Shown here: positions 1 to 5,798 of the stretch, piece after piece | Layout of the letters: the number at the start of each line of letters is the position of its first letter | Numbering within the stretch: position 1 is the first letter of the stretch | Source of the DNA: Chitinophagaceae bacterium | Lineage (GTDB): Bacteria > Bacteroidota > Bacteroidia > Chitinophagales > Chitinophagaceae | DNA length: 6,175 nucleotides | Assembly (NCBI GenBank): GCA_003489485.1 | Contig: DNMB01000169.1 | Location: 2,678 to 8,852, forward strand | Direction: 5' to 3' | Translations under genes and position numbers: made by a program | The notes under the pieces: generated by a model | Databases searched by the model: none | The model's input: the letters and a program-made list of their open reading frames with translations, nothing else | What the model was told of the DNA's origin: nothing

Positions 1-578
1 GTCAAGGGCCAGGCGCTGAACGCGAGCAGCATATCTTTTCGAAAGGCATAAACGCCCACGTGCTCATAGTAGGCCAACGCTTGCTTTGGATCTCTCGGGT
101 AGGGAATAACGCTGCGGCTAAAAAAGATCGAGTCGTTTTTTTTGTTGACCACGACCTTTACCACATTGGGATTTTGAATATCATCGGGATTGCTAAGAGG
201 TCGCATCAGCGATCCTACCTGCACGATGGGATCGTTGAACTCTTGCAAAAGTTGTTGCAGGGGTTCTTTTTTAATGAAAGGACTGTCGCCTTGTACATTC
301 ACAATAACATCAACGTTCATCTCGCGGGCCGCCTCGGCCACTCGGTCGGTGCCACTTTCGTGCGCTTGTCGGCTTCTGATGACCTTGCCTCCGATACGCA
401 CGATCTCTTCTTCTATTGCATCGCTGTCTGTAACCACATACACCTGGTCGAACAGGTTGGTTGCGCATGCTGCTTCGTAGGTTCTTCTTATAACGGTCTT
501 ATCGCCGAGTAGCTGCATTAGTTTGCCCGGAAAGCGAGACGCTTCGTAGCGGGCGGGGATCATGGCAATGGCCTTCAT
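1..578 (-). CDS. kdsB: 3-deoxy-manno-octulosonate cytidylyltransferase (CMP-Kdo synthetase), C-terminus cut by window edge
   Basis: KdsB activates the LPS inner-core sugar Kdo with CTP to give CMP-Kdo, the donor used by the Kdo transferase; it is cytosolic. The reading frame starts at the ATG at 578 and stays open for 192 codons to the left edge, so roughly the last quarter of a usual ~245-250 residue protein is missing. Visible family motifs are the nucleotide-binding start IPARYEASRFPGK (residues 7-19), VVTDSDAI (48-55), HESGTDR (73-79), VNVQGDSPF (93-101), NPNVVKVV (136-143), FFSRSVIPYPRD (152-163) and EHVGVYAFR (172-180). Asp98 in VQGD matches the metal-binding aspartate of the family. 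The following residue, usually Glu (VQGDEP), is Ser here. No Shine-Dalgarno sequence precedes the start; the leader is AT-rich, as is common in Bacteroidota. It follows the hydroxylase gene by 12 bp and is probably cotranscribed with it. Identification is very secure. Confidence 0.95.
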   Translation of the reverse strand, partial: MKAIAMIPARYEASRFPGKLMQLLGDKTVIRRTYEAACATNLFDQVYVVTDSDAIEEEIVRIGGKVIRSRQAHESGTDRVAEAAREMNVDVIVNVQGDSPFIKKEPLQQLLQEFNDPIVQVGSLMRPLSNPDDIQNPNVVKVVVNKKNDSIFFSRSVIPYPRDPKQALAYYEHVGVYAFRKDMLLAFSAWPL

Positions 579-590
579 ACCCAAATTTAA

Positions 591-1421
591 TTAGTCTTGC
601 GAGCGGAGAAAGGGTTTTTTTAGTAAGGTGGCCAGTTCCTCATCTTTTTCGGCAGGATAATACCGGTCCAATCCGTACTTGACATCTTTGATGTTGAGAA
701 CCGAGAAGGTACCGAACAGCCGATCCCAGATGGAGAGAACGGCACCATAATTGGTATCGGTATAAGGTTGATTGCGGTGGTGGTGCACCTTGTGCATATT
801 GGGCGAGATGACCAGATAGCTTAGCGCCTTGTCGATGCTTTCGGGCAATGCAATATTGGCGTGTGTAAAGGCCGTGAACGCGACGACCAGGGTTTGGTAG
901 ATCATGACCGCATACATGGGCGCCCCCGATAAAAAGATGAGCAATATAAAGAACAGTCCTCTGAGCAAACTATCGCCGGGATGATGTCTCAGACCCGTGG
1001 TCACATCGACCTTGGTATCGCTGTGATGGATCAGGTGAAAACGCCACAGAAATTTTTGTTGATGCATGACCCAATGCACCCACCAGCTGCTAAAATCAAG
1101 TGCCAGCACACCGATCAGCACAGACCAAGCAATGCCTGCCTTTGTCCAATGCACGAGACCGAAGGCATGTTGCTGGCACCAATCCGATAACCAAACGATA
1201 AAGATGGCCAGTATGCTATGTATGATCAGATGAATAACGGTAAAGGCGAAATTGACGCCCGCGTGGCTTAGTTTGGTCGTGCGATAGCGAAGCGGAAAAA
1301 CAGGGAGGGCTCCTTCCAATATCCAGAAGAACAAAAGTCCTCCTACCAAAATGGCCATTCTCTCGAGCGGTCGTTGCTCAAGATCTTGAAAGTAGTCGAT
1401 CACAGATGACCAATTATTCAT
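591..1421 (-). CDS. Membrane fatty acid hydroxylase / sterol desaturase family protein
   Basis: A 276-residue integral membrane protein of the fatty acid hydroxylase (sterol desaturase, ERG3/SUR2-like) superfamily, non-haem di-iron oxygenases that hydroxylate or desaturate lipid chains. The three histidine boxes are clear: HWVMH (116-120), HLIHH (129-133) and HKVHHH (210-215, HxxHH core), with RHHPGD at 145-150 and THAN at 186-189. Hydrophobic segments lie at about 22-42, 57-78, 97-112 and 152-183, and the box residues are expected to face the cytoplasm. The C-terminal YGAVLSIWDRLFGTF block (225-239) is typical of the family. It lies 37 bp after dnaN and 12 bp before kdsB on the same strand, with no hairpin in either gap, so cotranscription is likely. 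The substrate cannot be read from sequence. Hydroxylation of ornithine lipid, sphingolipid or another envelope fatty acid is a guess supported only by the kdsB neighbour and known Bacteroidota lipids. Confidence 0.88.
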   Translation of the reverse strand: MNNWSSVIDYFQDLEQRPLERMAILVGGLLFFWILEGALPVFPLRYRTTKLSHAGVNFAFTVIHLIIHSILAIFIVWLSDWCQQHAFGLVHWTKAGIAWSVLIGVLALDFSSWWVHWVMHQQKFLWRFHLIHHSDTKVDVTTGLRHHPGDSLLRGLFFILLIFLSGAPMYAVMIYQTLVVAFTAFTHANIALPESIDKALSYLVISPNMHKVHHHRNQPYTDTNYGAVLSIWDRLFGTFSVLNIKDVKYGLDRYYPAEKDEELATLLKKPFLRSQD

Positions 1422-1458
1422 GGGGTCGCTTTTGTAATCACTTCTTGCCCAAGTCCGC

Positions 1459-2574
1459 TTACTGGTTTAGCATCAGCGGCATGACCAGCATGAGCAATTC
1501 TTCGCTGTCGTTTTTATCGCGTGGCGTAAGCAGTCCGGCCTTGGTGGGAGTAGAAAGTGCAAGGTCGATCTCTTCGCTGTCGGTGGCGCCCAGCATTTCA
1601 ATTAAGAATTTTGCGTTGAAAGCGATCAGCAGGTCTTCGCCGGAGTATTGGCACTTCATTCTCTCGTTTCCTTCAAAACTAAAGTCCACATCTTGTGCGG
1701 CCATTTGTAACTCGCTACCCGAAATATTCAATGCTACCTGGTTGGTGCTTTTGTTACTGAAGATACTCACCCGACGCAGCGCACTTTGAAAATCGGCGGT
1801 ATTGACCGTTAAGCGATAAGGATTCTCGGCAGGGATCACCACTTTGTAATCCGGAAAACGAGCATCGATGAGTCGGCAACTCATTTGAGTAGTACCGTAG
1901 CGAATAAACAAGTGATTGCTGTTGTAACTGAGCGTTACTTCTTCGTCGCTTACCGGAATGGCGGCTTTGACCAGGTTGAGCGGCTTGCGGGGCACAATGA
2001 ACGAATCGGCCTTGGGGCATTTTACGTCGGTGCGCTTGTAACGAACCAAACGGTGTGCATCGGTGGCCACGCACTGCATTCCTTTTTTATCGAGCTCAAA
2101 AAATACGCCCGTCATAGCAGGACGCAAATCGTCGTTGCTGGTAGCAAAGATGGTTTTATTGATGGCGGTCAGCAGTGCAGCAGCGGTCATGGAAAAAGAA
2201 GTGGTATCGTCTGCGGCGGGTTCTTTGGGAAAATTATCAGGATTCTCTCCCATCACCTTATACTTTCCGTTATCGCTGGTGATCTCGATGGCAAAGTTCT
2301 TGTCGATGGTAAAGGTCAGCGGCTGGTCCCCGATGTTTTTGAGCGAGTCCATCAAGATCCGCGCAGGGATACAAACCTTGCCCGCATCCTTTGCTTCGAT
2401 ATCGAGTTGTACACGCATGACCGTCTCGAGGTCGGTGGCCACTACGGTCAATTTATTTTTTTCGATCTCAAACAGAAAGTCTTCCAAAATGGGCAGCACC
2501 GTATTGGTGTTGATGACGCCCGAAATGTGCTGAAGTTGTTTGAGCAGCAATGAAGAATTCGCAATGAATTTCAT
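1459..2574 (-). CDS. dnaN: DNA polymerase III beta subunit (sliding clamp)
   Basis: DnaN forms the ring-shaped homodimer that holds DNA polymerase III and repair proteins on DNA. The start chosen is the ATG at 2574 (MKFIANSS), giving 371 residues, the usual family length. The frame is open further upstream to 2640, but that extension has no family resemblance and would cover the recX start. Three repeated clamp domains span roughly 1-120, 128-250 and 252-371. Recognisable blocks are NTVLPILEDFLFE (24-36), ATDLETVMR (46-54), GENPDNFP (109-116), ATDAHRLVRY (170-179, lining the clamp-binding pocket; Escherichia coli has TDGHRL), DARFPDYKVVIP (237-248), FNAKFLIEML (319-328) and the C-terminal LVMPLMLNQ, which completes the partner-binding pocket. 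It heads a minus-strand run with the hydroxylase and kdsB, and is divergent to recX across 58 bp. dnaA and recF, its neighbours in many other phyla, are absent here. Confidence 0.97.
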   Translation of the reverse strand: MKFIANSSLLLKQLQHISGVINTNTVLPILEDFLFEIEKNKLTVVATDLETVMRVQLDIEAKDAGKVCIPARILMDSLKNIGDQPLTFTIDKNFAIEITSDNGKYKVMGENPDNFPKEPAADDTTSFSMTAAALLTAINKTIFATSNDDLRPAMTGVFFELDKKGMQCVATDAHRLVRYKRTDVKCPKADSFIVPRKPLNLVKAAIPVSDEEVTLSYNSNHLFIRYGTTQMSCRLIDARFPDYKVVIPAENPYRLTVNTADFQSALRRVSIFSNKSTNQVALNISGSELQMAAQDVDFSFEGNERMKCQYSGEDLLIAFNAKFLIEMLGATDSEEIDLALSTPTKAGLLTPRDKNDSEELLMLVMPLMLNQ

Positions 2575-2632
2575 ACAATCTCTATTGAGGGTTACGAGCG
2601 AAACTACTGATTTTTTGGGTAGTTTTGGAGAC
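2575..2632. promoter_or_regulatory. Divergent dnaN/recX intergenic region with weak promoter-like sites
   Basis: This 58-bp spacer must hold the 5' signals of both dnaN (minus) and recX (plus) unless promoters sit inside the genes. On the plus strand TAGTTTTG (2620-2627) matches the Bacteroidota -7 consensus TAnnTTTG exactly, but it ends only 5 bp before the recX ATG, so a transcript from it would be nearly leaderless. On the minus strand TAGTTTCG (2606 down to 2599) matches five of the six fixed positions and would give dnaN a leader of about 18-20 nt. Neither has a clear TTG -33 element at the expected 19-21 bp distance. GGAG at 2627-2630 is too close to the recX start (2 nt) to be a good ribosome-binding site. 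These assignments are tentative. Confidence 0.3.
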
Positions 2633-3112
2633 ATGTACAAAAAGGCATTGACCCCCCAGCAGGCGCTGCAAAAGCTCAGGCATTACTGCGCTTATCAGGA
2701 GCGTTCTCACCAGGATGTGCGTGAGAAATTACAGCAGCTGGCCTGTGCGAAAAAAGAGCACGATGCCATTATCTCGAGCCTGATCGAAGATGATTATTTG
2801 AACGAAGAGCGCTTTGCCCTGGCCTTTGCCGGCGGCAAGTGGCGCACCAAGCGCTGGGGTCGTAACCGAATCCGCTTTGAGCTTAAACAAAAAAAGGTCA
2901 GTGACTATTGCATCAAAAAAGCCCTTCAGGAGATCGAAGAAGAGGACTACCTTTCTGTATTGTCTCGGCTAACGGCCGATAAATATCTCTCCTTGTCCGA
3001 TCACCAGTACATTGTTCGAATTAAAAAAACCACCGATTATCTGATCGCCAGGGGTTTTGAGCCTGAGTTGGTCAGAGCGGCCCTTGCCGACTGCCGCGCG
3101 GAAACTAAATGA
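2633..3112 (+). CDS. recX: Regulatory protein RecX (RecA modulator)
   Basis: RecX binds RecA filaments and limits recombinase and coprotease activity. The chosen start is the ATG at 2633 (MYKKALTPQQ), giving 159 residues, a normal RecX length. The open frame extends upstream with ATGs at 2540 and 2564, but those lie inside dnaN on the other strand and add no RecX-like sequence. The all-helical tandem-repeat pattern is visible: YCAYQERSHQDVREKL (18-33), the hallmark LIEDDYLNEERFALAFA (50-66), KWRTKRWGRNRIRFELKQKKVS (69-90, where the family pattern is W-G-x-x-R-I-x-x-x-L-x-x-K-x-(I/V)-S), and a C-terminal YLIARGFEPELVRAAL (136-151). recA is not in the window. The omega-amidase gene starts 6 bp after the stop, so the two probably share a transcript. 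Confidence 0.93.
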   Translation: MYKKALTPQQALQKLRHYCAYQERSHQDVREKLQQLACAKKEHDAIISSLIEDDYLNEERFALAFAGGKWRTKRWGRNRIRFELKQKKVSDYCIKKALQEIEEEDYLSVLSRLTADKYLSLSDHQYIVRIKKTTDYLIARGFEPELVRAALADCRAETK

Positions 3113-3118
3113 TACACT

Positions 3119-3910
3119 ATGTCTGAGCTCACGATCTCATTGGTTCAATCGGCCCTTTCTTGGGAAGACAAGGCGGCCAATCTTCGCCATTTCGAAGCGC
3201 AATTGCTATCGCTAAAGGGCAAGACGCAGGTGGTCGTATTACCCGAGTTGTTCAGTACCGGCTTTAGCATGCAAGCCGAAAAGCTGGCCGAAACAATCGA
3301 CGGTCCAACCGTTCAGTGGATGCGTACCATGGCCCAACAGCTGCAGCTGATCATTACCGGCAGTGTGATCATCAAAGAAAATGGCGATCATTTTAACCGA
3401 TTACTATGGGTATTGCCCAACGGGGAGCTAGGGCAGTACGATAAGCGACATCTATTTGCCTATGCCGGCGAGGACCGCCATTACCAACGCGGTTCCAAAA
3501 GACTTATCGCTTCGGTCAACGGCTTTAGGATCAACTTACAGATCTGTTACGATCTGCGCTTTCCGGTCTGGGCCCGTCAACAATCGAAAGATGGGCAGCC
3601 CGAATATGATGTGCTGGTCTATGTAGCCAATTGGCCCGAGCGTCGTCGGGTGGCCTGGATGAGTCTGCTACAGGCACGTGCTATCGAAAATCAATGTTAT
3701 GTGATCGGAGTAAACCGGGTGGGCGAAGACGGCCATCAAATTTATCATAGCGGCGATTCGATGGTCATCGATCCGTTGGGCGAGATCTTATTTACACAAA
3801 AGGATACACCTTGTACGCATACCGTGACCATTAATAAGGAGCATCTTCAGGCGATTCGTCGACAGCTTCCTTTTTTGCGAGATGCCGATGCCTTCGATCT
3901 GTTGACCTGA
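3119..3910 (+). CDS. yafV: Carbon-nitrogen hydrolase, YafV-type omega-amidase
   Basis: A 263-residue nitrilase-superfamily enzyme closely resembling Escherichia coli YafV and eukaryotic Nit2, which hydrolyse the amide of alpha-keto acid amides such as 2-oxoglutaramate and 2-oxosuccinamate to the keto acid and ammonia. The catalytic triad is complete: Glu43 in LPELFSTGF (41-49), Lys109 in YDKRHLF (107-113) and nucleophile Cys143 in ICYDLRFPVW (142-151). Further YafV-like blocks are NLRHFEAQL (21-29), YVANWPERRRVAW (168-180), QARAIENQCYVIGVNRVGEDG (185-205) and GDSMVIDPLGEI (212-223). There is no signal peptide, so the enzyme is cytosolic. Such enzymes clear keto acid amides left by glutamine or asparagine transaminases, including in methionine salvage; no such transaminase is visible in the window. 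It starts 6 bp after recX. Its stop is one base from the stop of the convergent thiL. The family is certain; the substrate is inferred from similarity. Confidence 0.9.
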   Translation: MSELTISLVQSALSWEDKAANLRHFEAQLLSLKGKTQVVVLPELFSTGFSMQAEKLAETIDGPTVQWMRTMAQQLQLIITGSVIIKENGDHFNRLLWVLPNGELGQYDKRHLFAYAGEDRHYQRGSKRLIASVNGFRINLQICYDLRFPVWARQQSKDGQPEYDVLVYVANWPERRRVAWMSLLQARAIENQCYVIGVNRVGEDGHQIYHSGDSMVIDPLGEILFTQKDTPCTHTVTINKEHLQAIRRQLPFLRDADAFDLLT

Positions 3911-3911
3911 T

Positions 3912-4946
3912 CTATCCTTTCATATGATTCCATCCCTGTGCGGTAAGTGGATGGGTCGATCCTCCTTTGGTAATGATGCGCGCTCCCTGTTCTGCCTCGG
4001 TCATATAGCCGATGACACTGATCTGTTCATTGAGCACCAGTTTGTCGTAGTCGGCAGCCGGTAGTGTAAAGAGCAGTTCGTAGTCCTCGCCGCCGCTCAG
4101 TGCACAAGCGGTGGGATCGATCTCGAATTTATAAGCAGCAAGCCGGGTAGCTTCTGCAACAGGGATCTTTTCTTCGTACAAGACACAGCCCAATTGACTT
4201 TGTTTGCAGATGTGTAATATCTCGGAGCTCAACCCATCGCTGATATCCATCATGGCAGTGGGTTTAAGGCCGGCGTCGCTCAAGAACGTAACGATGTCTT
4301 TGCGTGCTTCGGGCTTGAGCAGCTTACCGATCACATATTGTTCTCCTTCGAGATCGGGCTGTACCTGCGGACTTTCCAGAAAGATCTTTTTTTCTCTTTC
4401 CAAGAATAGCAATCCTACATAGGCAGCACCAAGGTCTCCGCTTACACAAAGCAGGTCTCCCTTTTGGGCCGTATTTCTCTTAACGAACGCATCGGGCGCT
4501 ACTTCGCCGATGGCGCTAACCGATAGCACCAATCCTTTTTGCGAAGAGCTGGTGTCGCCACCGACCAGGTCAACGCCGTATTTATGGCAGGCAGCATAAA
4601 TTCCTTCGTAGATCTCACTGACGGCCTCTACGCTAAAGCGATTGCTGATACCAATACTTACCAATAGTTGTGTGGGGATGGCGTTCATGGCGTAGATATC
4701 GCTGAAGTTGACCACCGCTGCCTTGTATCCCAAATGTTTGAGCGGGGTATACATAAGGTCAAAGTGCACACCTTCCAGCAACAGGTCGGTGGTAATGACG
4801 GTTTGTTTACCGAAGTGATCGATAACGGCAGCATCGTCTCCTACCCCTACGATCGATGAGGCTTGTTGCAATTCGATATTGCGCGTAAGATGTTCAATGA
4901 GTCCAAATTCTCCCAGAGAACTGATCTCGGTACGTTCGTTGCTCAT
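3912..4946 (-). CDS. thiL: Thiamine-monophosphate kinase
   Basis: ThiL phosphorylates thiamine monophosphate with ATP to thiamine diphosphate, the active cofactor and last step of thiamine biosynthesis. The 344-residue length is usual. Family motifs (PurM-like ATP-binding fold) are all present: GEFGLIEHL (12-20), GVGDDAAVI (34-42), TTDLLLEGVHFDL (52-64), KAAVVNFSDIYAMNA (75-89), LVGGDTSSS (127-135), VSGDLGAAYVGLL (168-180), KPEAR (211-215), MDISDGLSSEI (233-243) and SGGEDYELLFT (284-294). The aspartates in GDD, TDLL, SDIYA and DISDG are the expected Mg-ATP and substrate ligands. It follows the inositol-monophosphatase-like gene by 3 bp, clearly in one transcript. No TPP-riboswitch-like leader is possible in that gap, so any thiamine control would have to act further upstream. 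There are no other thi genes in the window. Confidence 0.96.
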   Translation of the reverse strand: MSNERTEISSLGEFGLIEHLTRNIELQQASSIVGVGDDAAVIDHFGKQTVITTDLLLEGVHFDLMYTPLKHLGYKAAVVNFSDIYAMNAIPTQLLVSIGISNRFSVEAVSEIYEGIYAACHKYGVDLVGGDTSSSQKGLVLSVSAIGEVAPDAFVKRNTAQKGDLLCVSGDLGAAYVGLLFLEREKKIFLESPQVQPDLEGEQYVIGKLLKPEARKDIVTFLSDAGLKPTAMMDISDGLSSEILHICKQSQLGCVLYEEKIPVAEATRLAAYKFEIDPTACALSGGEDYELLFTLPAADYDKLVLNEQISVIGYMTEAEQGARIITKGGSTHPLTAQGWNHMKG

Positions 4947-4949
4947 AGG

Positions 4950-5756
4950 TTAGAGTTGAAGTTCTTTTTGACCCAGAATTACTTGCAGCATCTCGTCGTG
5001 GATCTTGCCATTTGTTGCGAGTACTTTGTGTTGGTATACAGAAAATTCTTGCCCGGTAAAGTCGGTAACTTTTCCGCCGGCCTCTTCAACGATCAGATAT
5101 CCCGCGGCACTGTCCCAGGGTTCGAGTTTTTGTTCGAAGAATCCGTCAAAGCGACCACAAGCTACCCAGCACAGATCGATAGCGGCCGATCCGAGTCTTC
5201 TGACCGGTACTCCCTTTCGAACGAAGCGTTCGAAAACTTCGAGCGGGCCATTGGGTTCGTTGATATAGGTATACGGAAATCCTGTGACCAGACAAGACTT
5301 GATGGTCTCAGTTTTGTTGCTCACCCGAATGGGTTTGTCATTGAGCGTAGCGCCTTGGCCTTTCTCAGCGAAGAAAAATTCGTTCATGTGCGGGTTGTAC
5401 ACGGCGCCCATTACGATACGTCCTTCGTGTTCTATGGCGATCGAAACACAGTTAAGCGGAATGCCCTGTGCAAAATTGACGGTTCCGTCTATGGGATCAA
5501 TGATCCACTTGTAAGCGGAGTTCTGTGCAAGTTGTCCGCTTTCTTCGGCCAGTATCTGGTGGTCGGGGTACTCTTTTCTGATCACGGCCAAAATTGCTTT
5601 TTCTGCCGCATGATCGGCCTCGGTGACCAAATTGTTGATCCCTTCTTTATTGTGTACGGTAAACGATCGCTGAAAGAAGCGCAAGATCTCTTCGGCGCCG
5701 GCCCGGGTGGCCGCTATGAGTGTTGATCGAAGCATGCGCGAAGATACTGCCTCCAT
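4950..5756 (-). CDS. Inositol monophosphatase family protein (SuhB-like)
   Basis: A 268-residue metal-dependent phosphatase of the inositol monophosphatase superfamily, which hydrolyses inositol phosphates, other sugar phosphates or 3'-phosphoadenosine phosphates depending on the subfamily. Metal-site motifs are intact: NLVTEADHAAE (42-52), the acidic pair in LAEESG (69-74), WIIDPIDGTVNF (84-95, Asp87 and Asp90) and EPWDSAAG (212-219, Asp215). GAVYNPHMNEFF (117-128) and RRLGSAAIDLCWVACGRFDGFFE (186-208) are SuhB/IMPase-like and argue against CysQ, although substrate choice cannot be settled by eye. The start used is the ATG at 5756; the ATG at 5735 (residue 8) is a reasonable alternative. The upstream one is preceded closely by GAGG, one nt from the ATG, a poor spacing. 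It lies 3 bp upstream of thiL and is divergent to the GH3-family gene. Confidence 0.92.
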   Translation of the reverse strand: MEAVSSRMLRSTLIAATRAGAEEILRFFQRSFTVHNKEGINNLVTEADHAAEKAILAVIRKEYPDHQILAEESGQLAQNSAYKWIIDPIDGTVNFAQGIPLNCVSIAIEHEGRIVMGAVYNPHMNEFFFAEKGQGATLNDKPIRVSNKTETIKSCLVTGFPYTYINEPNGPLEVFERFVRKGVPVRRLGSAAIDLCWVACGRFDGFFEQKLEPWDSAAGYLIVEEAGGKVTDFTGQEFSVYQHKVLATNGKIHDEMLQVILGQKELQL

Positions 5757-5798
5757 GCCTCAATTGCTTACCTTAGCATCTTATTCCATTGATATAGC
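5757..5798. promoter_or_regulatory. Short divergent intergenic region, IMPase family gene and GH3-family gene
   Basis: This 42-bp AT-rich spacer separates two divergent genes, so at least one promoter should lie in or near it. I see no exact TAnnTTTG element on either strand and no convincing -33 TTG. On the plus strand an in-frame TGA at 5790-5792 precedes the ATG at 5799. On the minus strand AAGG lies about 13-16 nt before the phosphatase ATG, too far for a clean ribosome-binding site. The call rests on gene arrangement only. Confidence 0.25.

Noticed and set aside
60..512. 150-codon plus-strand open frame at the left edge
   Set aside because: It is the shadow of kdsB, whose minus-strand frame is continuous from 578 to the window edge with clear CMP-Kdo synthetase motifs.
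1885..2553. 222-codon plus-strand open frame (and shorter ones) antisense to dnaN
   Set aside because: dnaN is unambiguous on the minus strand over the whole stretch; the antisense translation has no family features or start signals.
2540..2632. Upstream in-frame extension of recX starting inside dnaN
   Set aside because: It adds 31 residues without RecX similarity and overlaps the dnaN start; the ATG at 2633 gives the normal family length.
2575..2640. N-terminal extension of DnaN by 22 residues
   Set aside because: DnaN proteins of this phylum begin with MKFI; the extension has no similarity to clamps and would run over the recX start.
3338..3349. 12-bp palindrome CAGCTGCAGCTG in the amidase gene
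   Set aside because: It encodes the in-frame QLQL stretch with common codons, stands alone, and has no associated regulatory context.
4863..5726. 287-codon plus-strand open frame antisense to the IMPase-family gene
   Set aside because: The minus-strand frame carries a full set of IMPase motifs. The antisense product is a low-complexity reading with no recognisable domain and is explained by codon use on the opposite strand.
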